Shown here: one piece after another, positions 7,549-15,415 of the stretch
Layout: every line of letters begins with the position of its first letter
Numbering within the stretch: position 1 is the stretch's first letter
Assembly: GCA_014361195.1 (NCBI GenBank)
Contig: JACIWA010000009.1
Location: 1-54,436 of the forward strand
Reading direction: 5' to 3'
Length of the DNA stretch: 54,436 bases
Origin: Thermoplasmatales archaeon
Lineage (GTDB): Archaea; Thermoplasmatota; E2; UBA202; JdFR-43
Made by a program: the position numbers and the translations under genes
The notes under the pieces: model-generated
Database searches by the model: none
The model's input: the letters and a program-made list of their open reading frames with translations, nothing else
Told to the model about the DNA's origin: nothing

Positions 7549-9288
7549 ATGAAATTCTCCGCTATTTTCATTTTGCTTCTTATTTGCAATATTACTTTTT
7601 TAGCAAATGGTAATATACTGATAAAAGAAGTTTATTATTATGCACGCCCGAACAGGAATAATGAATATATATGCATAATAAACACAGGAGAAGATACATC
7701 TCTTGAAGGATGGTATATAACTATTGATCCGTCAAAAGATTTTAGTGAGCAGAGAAAAATATTACTTCCAGATATAGTTATAGGAAAAGGAGAGAAAATT
7801 TATCTTACTCAGAATGGAACATCTTTTAAAATGGAAACCTGCTTTGAGGCAAATTTTGAATGGAATGATTGTTCTTACTTGCCCGATTTAAAAAAATCGG
7901 GAAACTTTGTTCTTTCAAATAGTGGAGGGGTGATATGTTTAAAGGATAAATTAAATAATACGGTTGATGTAGTTGTTTATGGAAATGCATATTTTGATGA
8001 AGGATGGGAAGGGAAAAGCATAGATGAGGTAAAAGAAGGGGTTGTATTACGGAGAAAAGATAATATTGATACAAATACAAGTTTGGATTGGGAATATAAT
8101 AGGACTTACATAATCGGGCAATCTGATTTTCCCCCATTTGTAGGATCTGCAAATAAAGCAATAATTTTTTGTTCTCCAGATTGCTCCTACAGTGTGATTG
8201 AAAAAGAAATAAGAAATGCAAGTGAAATGAAGATTAACTTATATCTGTTTACAAATCCATTTATTGCAGATTTAATTGAAAAATCTGGAGCAAGTATAAA
8301 GCTACTTTTAGACGGCAATACGGTAGGAGGAATACCGATGGAGGAGAGATATATTGCATATAATTTAAACAATAGCGGGCTTGTAAGATATATGAGAGGA
8401 AATGAAAAAGAGGGAATATATAAAAGGTATAAATATAACCATGCAAAATATGCAATAATAGATGATTCTAAGGTTATAATAACATCCGCGAACTGGGGCA
8501 AGAGTGGCATACCCATCAACTCCTCTTATGGCAATAGAGAATGGGGAATAATAATTTATGATGAAAAAATTGCAAGCTTTCTTTCAATTGTTTTTGAATA
8601 TGACTGGAACCCTTCAATGCAGGACAGCATAGAATTTGATGAAAATAGCTTTACCCATGGTAAGCCTCCCAATGATTATTCAATAAGCTATTTTATACCA
8701 AAAGGAGATTATATTCCAAAATTCAATCCTTTGGTTATTAATTCTTCTTTTAACTATACAGTTATTCTCTGTCCAGATAATGCGGAAGAAGAGATAATTA
8801 AGTTGATAGATTCAGCAAAAAATAGAATTTTTGTTGAGCAGAATTATATATATAAAGATTGGGGAAATGATTTAAATCCTTTATTGAAGAAATTTATTGA
8901 AAAAAATGAAAGTGGTGTTGAAGTAAGGATAATACTTGATCATTATTACTACGAAGAAACAAAAATAAAAAATGAGGAAACAAAAAATTTTTTAAAAAAT
9001 ATTGAAGTAAAACTCTCTGATTTTTTGCCAATTCATAATAAGGGCATGATTGTTGATGATAAAGTGCTAATTTCTTCTATAAATTGGGGTGAAAATTCTT
9101 TTAGGAGTAATAGAGAAGTTGGGATAATAATTGAGAGCGAGGAAATTGCCAAATATTTTGAGGAAATTTTCTGGTATGACTGGAACTTTAAGATAGAGGA
9201 AAAGGAAGAAAAGGATTACAAATTAATAATAATTCCTTCCCTATTCATTGGGACATTTATTTTGTTATACCTTTATTGGAGGAGATAA
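7549..9288 (+). CDS. Surface-anchored phospholipase D-like protein with lamin-tail domain
   Basis: Layout: signal peptide (1-21), lamin-tail-like beta domain (~22-140, with ILIKEVYY and SLEGWYITI), two PLD repeats, and a C-terminal membrane anchor (~558-576) ending in YWRR. Both HKD motifs are complete: HAKYAIID (His298, Lys300, Asp305), followed by SANWG, and HNKGMIVD (His496, Lys498, Asp503), followed by SINWG. This form of PLD is seen in secreted nucleases and phospholipases, so extracellular DNA or lipid cleavage is likely; the sequence cannot tell which. The ATG directly follows the C1A stop codon. The next gene, a rhomboid protease, overlaps its stop by 1 nt. Confidence 0.85.
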   Translation: MKFSAIFILLLICNITFLANGNILIKEVYYYARPNRNNEYICIINTGEDTSLEGWYITIDPSKDFSEQRKILLPDIVIGKGEKIYLTQNGTSFKMETCFEANFEWNDCSYLPDLKKSGNFVLSNSGGVICLKDKLNNTVDVVVYGNAYFDEGWEGKSIDEVKEGVVLRRKDNIDTNTSLDWEYNRTYIIGQSDFPPFVGSANKAIIFCSPDCSYSVIEKEIRNASEMKINLYLFTNPFIADLIEKSGASIKLLLDGNTVGGIPMEERYIAYNLNNSGLVRYMRGNEKEGIYKRYKYNHAKYAIIDDSKVIITSANWGKSGIPINSSYGNREWGIIIYDEKIASFLSIVFEYDWNPSMQDSIEFDENSFTHGKPPNDYSISYFIPKGDYIPKFNPLVINSSFNYTVILCPDNAEEEIIKLIDSAKNRIFVEQNYIYKDWGNDLNPLLKKFIEKNESGVEVRIILDHYYYEETKIKNEETKNFLKNIEVKLSDFLPIHNKGMIVDDKVLISSINWGENSFRSNREVGIIIESEEIAKYFEEIFWYDWNFKIEEKEEKDYKLIIIPSLFIGTFILLYLYWRR

Positions 9289-10130
9289 TGGCAGTTGAAA
9301 TCCTCTTTTTATTGATAATTATCATTCCATTGATTTATGGTTTTATAAAAAGAATTCCAATATCACTTATTTTAATTCTATTAAATATCATAATTTTCAT
9401 AATTACGATATTTTACAGACAATTGGTTGAAGAATTTGCCTTCACTCCCTATTACCTCAGAGATTTTTCAAGAATCTATACAATTTTTACCTCACTTTTT
9501 ATTCATGGCGATTTTTACCATTTGATATCAAATATGATTGGCTTATTCTTTATAGGCTATCCTTTTGAAAATGAAATAGGGCAGAAAAAATTCTTTTTAG
9601 TTTATTTTTTATGCGGATTTTTTTCATCAATTGCTTTCTCTGTTTTTAGCTTTGGAAATCACTATTTAATAGGGGCATCTGGTGCCATATTTGGCCTGCT
9701 GGGGGCTTTTGCCGCCCTTTATCCGATGAAAAGAATTGTTGTGCCGATGCCATTTATTTTTGTTGGGATGCCCGTTCTGCTTTTCGCTATTATTTATGCA
9801 TCAATAGAAACGCTCTATACATTTGCTGGGATTACAGATGGAATTGCCCACTCCGCTCATATAGGAGGATTTGTTGCCGGGGTTTTGTTCGCTCCATTTT
9901 TAAGGAAAAAATTTGTTTTTGAAAGAAGTTTTAATATAGATAAGCTTGAAGGATTGCTTCAAAATGAGAGGCAGAGAAAAATTTTTGAGAGAGCAAAAGA
10001 AGCAAAAGAAAAGGAAATCAGGGAAGCATGGATAAAATATCTCTTAAAGGAAATAAGATGTCCTGAATGCGGTGGAGAAATTGAAATAAATGGAGGTATA
10101 AAGTGTAAGAAATGCGGTTACAGAAAATAA
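9288..10130 (+). CDS. Rhomboid intramembrane serine protease with zinc ribbon
   Basis: About seven membrane segments carry the rhomboid catalytic set. HLISNMIG gives His78 and Asn82, GASGAIFGLLGA gives the nucleophile Ser131, and HSAHIGGFVAGVL gives the His191 of the dyad. A charged linker follows. The C-terminus is a small zinc ribbon (Cys258, 261, 273, 276 in CPEC and CKKC). ATG 9288 is preceded by a strong GGAGGAG ribosome binding site at 9278-9284; a TTG at 9276 is less likely. The gene is third in a C1A-PLD-rhomboid unit. Since the PLD protein ends in a membrane anchor, shedding of that protein is a possible role (inference). Its 3' end overlaps the convergent presenilin-like gene by 13 bp. 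Confidence 0.92.
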   Translation: MAVEILFLLIIIIPLIYGFIKRIPISLILILLNIIIFIITIFYRQLVEEFAFTPYYLRDFSRIYTIFTSLFIHGDFYHLISNMIGLFFIGYPFENEIGQKKFFLVYFLCGFFSSIAFSVFSFGNHYLIGASGAIFGLLGAFAALYPMKRIVVPMPFIFVGMPVLLFAIIYASIETLYTFAGITDGIAHSAHIGGFVAGVLFAPFLRKKFVFERSFNIDKLEGLLQNERQRKIFERAKEAKEKEIREAWIKYLLKEIRCPECGGEIEINGGIKCKKCGYRK

Positions 10131-10918
10131 AAAACAGCATATCCAATGATTGCTCCTGAATTCAGAAACGGCAGGCCGGGCTGGGGGGCGCGAGAAACCA
10201 AAAGAAGGAGCAAGATTAGGCCAGCAACTGCACCGCATAGGGTAAAAATAAGGGCAATGAGGCCATGATTGATATATGAGGCGGTTATTAGCATTCCGGG
10301 AATTACAATATCTCCCAACCCCATATACATTGCATCTCTTTTTCCGTGTTTTCTTCTTAATCTTTTTGGGAATATCAAAAGCAAAGGCAAATTTGTTGAT
10401 AAGGCACTTTTTGCAAGCTTAATCATATGCTTTGTTTTATAAACAGATATGAAATCATATATGGCTAGAGCTATGAGGATAATTATTACATAAGCTATTG
10501 GAAGTGATGAAAATATTGCTATTATGCCGGATGCAAGGAAAATGCCGAATATATTGACGAGATACCATTTTGGATATTTTATTATCAGAATAATCATAAT
10601 GAGCGAAAAAATGATTGCTAAAAGATAGGAATAATTTCTGTTTATAAAATGAAAGAAAGCATCGAATATAGATATGGAAGCGATGAAAAAGAAAAGAAAG
10701 AAAATATATTTTACAATTTTCTCCCTGTATTTTGAAATCAAAAGGATTATGGAAGTAAATATAAGGATGGAAGAAAGCATTATAAAAATATTTGATGGAT
10801 TCTCAGGATTCTCTACTTTATAACCTTCTTCATGAAATGAATTTGCTACAAGGCATGCAAGGAGTTGAGATACTATGAAGGCAAAAACAATGACTACATA
10901 TGGAAAATATCTCTTCAT
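10118..10918 (-). CDS. Presenilin-like intramembrane aspartyl protease (family A22)
   Basis: A 266-residue protein with about nine hydrophobic segments. The diagnostic residues are the AIYD motif (Asp155), GLGD (Asp203), and QPGLP at 246-250, which corresponds to the presenilin PAL region. This is the signature of archaeal presenilin/signal-peptide-peptidase homologues (PSH), which cut substrates within the membrane. It follows the C25 peptidase gene by 1 bp on the same strand, so the two are probably co-transcribed. Signal-peptide or membrane-stub clean-up for exported proteins is a reasonable inference. The 3' end is tail-to-tail with a rhomboid gene. Confidence 0.88.
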   Translation of the reverse strand: MKRYFPYVVIVFAFIVSQLLACLVANSFHEEGYKVENPENPSNIFIMLSSILIFTSIILLISKYREKIVKYIFFLFFFIASISIFDAFFHFINRNYSYLLAIIFSLIMIILIIKYPKWYLVNIFGIFLASGIIAIFSSLPIAYVIIILIALAIYDFISVYKTKHMIKLAKSALSTNLPLLLIFPKRLRRKHGKRDAMYMGLGDIVIPGMLITASYINHGLIALIFTLCGAVAGLILLLLLVSRAPQPGLPFLNSGAIIGYAVFYFL

Positions 10919-10919
10919 C

Positions 10920-13013
10920 TTACTTCATTCTAAAATCCATTAACTTAAAAATTGCTTCTAATATCCTTGAAAATATTGTTTTATTACATGGTATTGCAAT
11001 GCTCGCTTGCTCGCTCCATTCACTTATTCCTCCATATTCATCTTTTGCTAAAACTCTTACATTATAAACCCCTCTTTTCCCCCATGAATGAGTTGCATTT
11101 ATGCTTTCATTCGCTTTAAATGGCCCCATCCAATCGCTTATATTTCCATCTCCCCAATCCCATTTATAGTATATTTCATCTCCTTCCGCATCAATTGCAT
11201 ATGTTGAGAAGGAATATTCATGGCCAACTCTTCCTTTTGGTGAGCCAGCTGGTTTTGCGGGCTTTTCAGGCGGGCTATTTATATGGAAAATAAGGGAAGG
11301 GTCTCCGAAAAGATTAAGCTGATAATAGCACCATCTCATCATCGACCTTTTTATCAGGTATAGATTATCTTCTTTTGAATCTTGATTGGCTTTCCCTATG
11401 CTGAATATCTTTTCTCCGAAAATTGCGTCAACAAACTCGCGATGGTATCTCTGCGAATCTCCATCTGTCCGATATGACCAGAAAAATCCATATCTTGCAT
11501 TCATTATGCATGCAAATGCCCCATTTTTACTTTTTGTGAAATATTCCGCCATGCAGTCACTGTAATCAAATGCTCCCGCATAGCAACCCTGAGAGTAAAT
11601 GAAACAATATTTTTCATTTTCTAGCCCCTCAACATCTTGAGGCATGAGGCGCATATTGTATTCAACACTTGAATGACCCAGATGATGTATCATATGTGGT
11701 CCCTTATTTATAACATTTATTATATCTTCTCTATTCCAATAATAATCTTCGCTATCATACAATTTTGTGATGTTATAATTGGATGGAAATCCATGGGTTG
11801 AGTAACCATCATCTTTACACTCTCCTATTAGTTGATCCAAATAATTTCCTCCATAACTTGCTATTCCATAATCTCCAAGATACTCGCCAGCGAGGCATAT
11901 TTCATTTAAGTATGGATCACTAATTCCTGCTTTATCATATTCTATTGTTTTTTTAACAAAATTTTTTGCTTCCTGCAAGCTATCTACACATGCTCTTCCA
12001 ACATATACCTCAGCAATTAAATCAACATCCTTTCCATTTTCTCCATCTGTGGGCTCACCCCATTTATCATCATTATCATAATTGAATGTTCCATCAAGGC
12101 AGGCATAATATAAATCAGATGGCATAAAAGTTTCATATGGGTCAACCTCTTCATCCAGCCCATAAACCCATAACATCTTCGCTGGAATAATATCTATATC
12201 TCCCCCTAGTAAAACATAATCAATCCCATAGTTAAGATAAACTTCTCTTATGTAATCTCTCAATCTATCCGAATCATTGCCAATATTTTCTATCTCTTCA
12301 ACAATTGTTTTTATTCCCCTGCTTTCCTTATAATCTTTAAGTTCATTAAAAATGCCTTTGAGTTTTTTGTTTGTAATGATTAAAAGCTCATAGGATTGAT
12401 CTAAATTTTTTAATTTATATGTATTGGCTATTTCAGGATTATCAACTTTCTTTATAACTTCTTTCCTATCTTTTCCAATTCCCCTGAAAAGAGGGCTGAC
12501 TTTTCCTTTAGAAAGCTCAATTTCAATTTCTATCTCCTTATAATAGAAAATTTCTCCAGAAGAAGGAACATATTGCACTGGATGAAGGGCAAGCACAAGA
12601 ATGTTATATCCTCTGAAAGAATATATTCCTATCTCAGTGAAAATTTTTCCTGGATATACTGAAAAATTGAAATTTTTTGATGGCAAACCCGCGGGCAATG
12701 AAGAAAATGGAATTGGCTTTTCAATCGGCATCAAATTATAACCTTTTCCAAGAGAAATTTTTTCTCCCACATTTGCCCTTATTTTTTTAACGCTTTTGCC
12801 CTGAGGAAGGAGAATATAGGAAGGATAAGAGGGCAAACCCGGCTCCCCTGCATTTCCATAAATTGATGATTTTTCTAAATAAACCTCATCATATGAATTT
12901 AATTTTTTTATCAAAGGCTCTTTAAAAGAATATTTTACAGAAATTTCATCTTTTGCTGAAATCATAGTTGGCATGAAAAGCAGAAGGGCTATTATTATTG
13001 CTTTTTTCTTCAT
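10920..13013 (-). CDS. Secreted gingipain-like (C25) cysteine peptidase
   Basis: A signal peptide (1-20) leads into a beta-rich N-terminal propeptide-like region (~21-200, with AGEPGLPSYP typical of C25 propeptides). The caspase-fold peptidase domain spans ~205-575. The dyad is His447 in HHLGHSS and Cys477 in YSQGCYAGAF. Substrate-side features include LLGGDIDIIPA and GDPSLIFH. The C-terminal ~110 residues are a PKD/fibronectin-like module (KWDWGDG, ATHSWGKRG). There is no sortase-type tail, so it is probably released or held non-covalently. C25 peptidases cut after Arg or Lys in known cases; specificity here is not evident. ATG at 13013 lies ~28 nt from a TATA-like palindrome shared with hisS. 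Confidence 0.9.
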   Translation of the reverse strand: MKKKAIIIALLLFMPTMISAKDEISVKYSFKEPLIKKLNSYDEVYLEKSSIYGNAGEPGLPSYPSYILLPQGKSVKKIRANVGEKISLGKGYNLMPIEKPIPFSSLPAGLPSKNFNFSVYPGKIFTEIGIYSFRGYNILVLALHPVQYVPSSGEIFYYKEIEIEIELSKGKVSPLFRGIGKDRKEVIKKVDNPEIANTYKLKNLDQSYELLIITNKKLKGIFNELKDYKESRGIKTIVEEIENIGNDSDRLRDYIREVYLNYGIDYVLLGGDIDIIPAKMLWVYGLDEEVDPYETFMPSDLYYACLDGTFNYDNDDKWGEPTDGENGKDVDLIAEVYVGRACVDSLQEAKNFVKKTIEYDKAGISDPYLNEICLAGEYLGDYGIASYGGNYLDQLIGECKDDGYSTHGFPSNYNITKLYDSEDYYWNREDIINVINKGPHMIHHLGHSSVEYNMRLMPQDVEGLENEKYCFIYSQGCYAGAFDYSDCMAEYFTKSKNGAFACIMNARYGFFWSYRTDGDSQRYHREFVDAIFGEKIFSIGKANQDSKEDNLYLIKRSMMRWCYYQLNLFGDPSLIFHINSPPEKPAKPAGSPKGRVGHEYSFSTYAIDAEGDEIYYKWDWGDGNISDWMGPFKANESINATHSWGKRGVYNVRVLAKDEYGGISEWSEQASIAIPCNKTIFSRILEAIFKLMDFRMK

Positions 13014-13035
13014 TATGTTGTAAATAATATCTCAA

Positions 13036-13047
13036 ATTTAAATATAA
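13036..13047. promoter_or_regulatory. Shared TATA-like palindrome between C25 peptidase and hisS
   Basis: atttaaatataa sits in a 51-bp divergent gap, about 24 nt before the hisS ATG and about 28 nt before the C25 peptidase ATG on the other strand. It can be read as a TATA box in both directions. Confidence 0.5.
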
Positions 13048-13064
13048 CTAATTCATTTATTTTC

Positions 13065-14267
13065 ATGATTGAAAGACCCCGTGGCACGAGAGATTTTAAC
13101 CCTGAAGAAATGAAAAAAAGAAGGCTGATTGAGAGAAAGCTCAGGGATATATTCGAAAGATATGGATATGAAGAGGTAATGACCCCAACAATAGAGCACC
13201 TCGAACTTTTCACTTTAAAGTCAGGGGAAGGAATAATAGAGGAAACTTATGCTTTCGAGGACAAGGCGGGCAGGAGGCTTGCGTTGCGCCCCGAGCTGAC
13301 CGCGCCGGTTATGAGAATGTATGTGGAAAAATACCAGATGGAAATGAAGCCGATCAAGTTTCATTATTTTGGAAATTGCTTTAGATATGATAGGCCACAG
13401 CATGGTAGGTATAGAGAATTCTGGCAGTTTGGTTGCGAGCTAATAGGAAGTGACACACCTGAGGCAATTGCGGAGCTTATATCCCTTGCATATAATTCTT
13501 TAAGGGAAGTGGGCCTGAGGAAAATTTTATTGAGGATAGGGAATCTTGATATTTTGAGAAGATTTCTAGATGGGATAGGAGGGAATTTTCCAGATGTAAT
13601 GAGGCTTATAGATAAAAGAGATTTTGAGGCGTTGAAGGGAAAAATAAAGGATTTTGATAAATTCATGGATTTTATAGAAACAAAAGATTTGAATGAATTG
13701 AAGTTTGATGAAGCAAAAAGAATGAAGGAAATATTTGAATGCTTGGATATATATGGCATTCCTTATACTTTAGATTTGTCAATAGCAAGAGGGCTGGAAT
13801 ACTATATAGGGATTGTTTTTGAAATTGACGCCCCAGCACTCGGCGCAGAAAAGCAGATATGTGGAGGAGGAGAATATAATTTAGTTCCAATTCTTGGTGG
13901 TAAGAAGATTTCAACAAGTGGTTTTGCTATTGGTTTTGATAGAGTTTTGATCGCTCTTGAAAGAGAAGGTTTTAAATTTGAGGAAAATGAGAAAAAATTT
14001 TATGTAACATATATAGGAAATATGCTTAAAGAAGCTTTAAAGCTTGCAAATAAATTAAGGAAGGAAGGATTTAAGGTAGAGGCGGAAATAATGAGAAGAA
14101 ATATTTCAAAATCTATGGAATTTGCGGATAAAAAGGGAATAAAAAAGGTAATTATTGTTGCTCCAGATGAATGGAAAAAAGGGGCGGTTTTGATTAAAAA
14201 CCTTGAAAAAAGTGAGCAGGAAGAAGTAAGAATTGATGAAATTGAAAATTATCTTATTTCCTCTTAA
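13065..14267 (+). CDS. hisS: Histidyl-tRNA synthetase
   Basis: Class II aminoacyl-tRNA synthetase that charges tRNA-His. The N-terminus has the HisRS signature RPRGTRDFNPEE. Motif 2 is FGNCFRYDRPQHGRYREFWQ. The histidine-A motif is RGLEYYIGIVFE, with GGGEYN nearby, and motif 3 is GFAIGFDRV. The C-terminal anticodon-binding domain covers about residues 315-395. At 400 residues it is of normal length. ATG 13065 is leaderless by promoter spacing. The 3' end overlaps the convergent NfeD-like gene by 14 bp. Confidence 0.97.
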   Translation: MIERPRGTRDFNPEEMKKRRLIERKLRDIFERYGYEEVMTPTIEHLELFTLKSGEGIIEETYAFEDKAGRRLALRPELTAPVMRMYVEKYQMEMKPIKFHYFGNCFRYDRPQHGRYREFWQFGCELIGSDTPEAIAELISLAYNSLREVGLRKILLRIGNLDILRRFLDGIGGNFPDVMRLIDKRDFEALKGKIKDFDKFMDFIETKDLNELKFDEAKRMKEIFECLDIYGIPYTLDLSIARGLEYYIGIVFEIDAPALGAEKQICGGGEYNLVPILGGKKISTSGFAIGFDRVLIALEREGFKFEENEKKFYVTYIGNMLKEALKLANKLRKEGFKVEAEIMRRNISKSMEFADKKGIKKVIIVAPDEWKKGAVLIKNLEKSEQEEVRIDEIENYLISS

Positions 14268-14601
14268 CTATAAGGCGCCAATAATCTTTTCCAACAATAA
14301 CAAGCTTTTCTCCTTTTTTAATATCTTCCTGCGCGATCGCATTCCATAGCTCTCCTCTGAACAAAATACTTCCTGTTTTACCCGCTTTTATATCTTCATA
14401 TGCCTCACATTCCTCTCCTATAAGTGTTCCTATTTCAGGCTTTTTCTTCCATATTTTTAATATTTTGTAAAGAATAAATAATAGAAAAGAGAAAATAAAG
14501 ATAATTATTGCCAATGATATTGCAATTGAAGCGGTGGAATAAAAACCTGTGAGAATTATTAAAATTATAGCGAGCAAAATTAATACCGCAATTTTATTCA
14601 T
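14254..14601 (-). CDS. Short NfeD-like membrane protein with OB-fold domain
   Basis: A 115-residue protein with two N-terminal membrane segments (~1-45), then an OB-fold of the NfeD C-terminal type (GEECEAYEDIKAGKTGSI, FRGELWNAIAQEDIKKGEKLVIVG). It lacks the serine protease domain of long NfeD proteins such as Pyrococcus 1510. It begins 1 bp after the stomatin gene, the classic stomatin-NfeD pairing, and probably works with it at the membrane as a scaffold partner. The exact function of the short form is unknown. Confidence 0.85.
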   Translation of the reverse strand: MNKIAVLILLAIILIILTGFYSTASIAISLAIIIFIFSFLLFILYKILKIWKKKPEIGTLIGEECEAYEDIKAGKTGSILFRGELWNAIAQEDIKKGEKLVIVGKDYWRLIVKRK

Positions 14602-14602
14602 C

Positions 14603-15370
14603 CTAATCTTTCTTTATCCCTTTTGCAATCCCAACCATTTTCCCAATTTCCGTTGCGCCAGTTACAACTATTAAATTTTTTTCCCTTGCAATTTCAGATA
14701 AAGTTTGCAGTTCTCTTAACCTCATTGCGGAAGGAGATTTATCATATAATTTTGCAGCCTGAGCCATCTTTTCTGAAGCAAGATATTCTCCTTCAGCCAT
14801 TATTATCCTGCTTCTCTTCTCTCTTTCTGCTTCTGCTTGCTTTGCGAGGGCGCGCTGCATTCCTTCAGACAGGACGACATCTTTTATTGTTACCGCGGTG
14901 ACTTTTATTCCCCATGGGTCTGTTGCCTGGTCTATTGTTTCCTGTAGCCTTTTGTTAAGTTCGTCTCTCTTTGAAAGCAATTCGTCGAGCTCTACCTGGC
15001 CAATAACATCCCTTAAAGTTGTTTGAGCAAGCAAGCCGGTAGCGAGCATATAATTCTGAACCTGAGTAACCGCCTTATTTGCATCAAAAACTCTGAAATA
15101 AACGACCGCATCAACATCAACAGAAACATTATCTCTTGTAATTATTCTCTGCTTTGGCACATCCGCAACCCTAACCCTCAAATCTATTTTAACGGGCCTA
15201 TCGATTATTGGAATAATAAAAACAAGCCCCGGCCCCTTCATTCCCAGCAGGCGCCCGAGCCTGAAGACAACAATTCTTTCATATTCAGATAAAACTCTTA
15301 TGGAAGATGCGATAATTGAGATTATTATAACCAAAAGCAGAAACAGCAGAAATATTTCCATTGATCCCAT
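14603..15370 (-). CDS. Stomatin/prohibitin-family (SPFH, Band 7) membrane protein
   Basis: One N-terminal membrane segment is followed by the SPFH domain, with typical stretches ERIVVFRLGRLLGMKGPG, VADVPKQRIITRDNVSVDVD and RDVIGQVELDELLSKRDELN. An Ala/Glu-rich helix (RALAKQAEAEREKRSRIIMAEGE, split across ~170-195) would drive oligomerisation. I chose ATG 15370, which lies about 25 nt from a TATA-like element near 15391-15400. TTG 15385 would add five residues and ATG 15361 would shorten it. SPFH proteins organise membrane domains and bind proteases. This one forms a two-gene unit with the NfeD-like protein. Confidence 0.92.
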   Translation of the reverse strand: MGSMEIFLLFLLLVIIISIIASSIRVLSEYERIVVFRLGRLLGMKGPGLVFIIPIIDRPVKIDLRVRVADVPKQRIITRDNVSVDVDAVVYFRVFDANKAVTQVQNYMLATGLLAQTTLRDVIGQVELDELLSKRDELNKRLQETIDQATDPWGIKVTAVTIKDVVLSEGMQRALAKQAEAEREKRSRIIMAEGEYLASEKMAQAAKLYDKSPSAMRLRELQTLSEIAREKNLIVVTGATEIGKMVGIAKGIKKD

Positions 15371-15415
15371 AGCTGAATAATACAAATTGGAATATAATAT
15401 TATTGGATTTCCACT

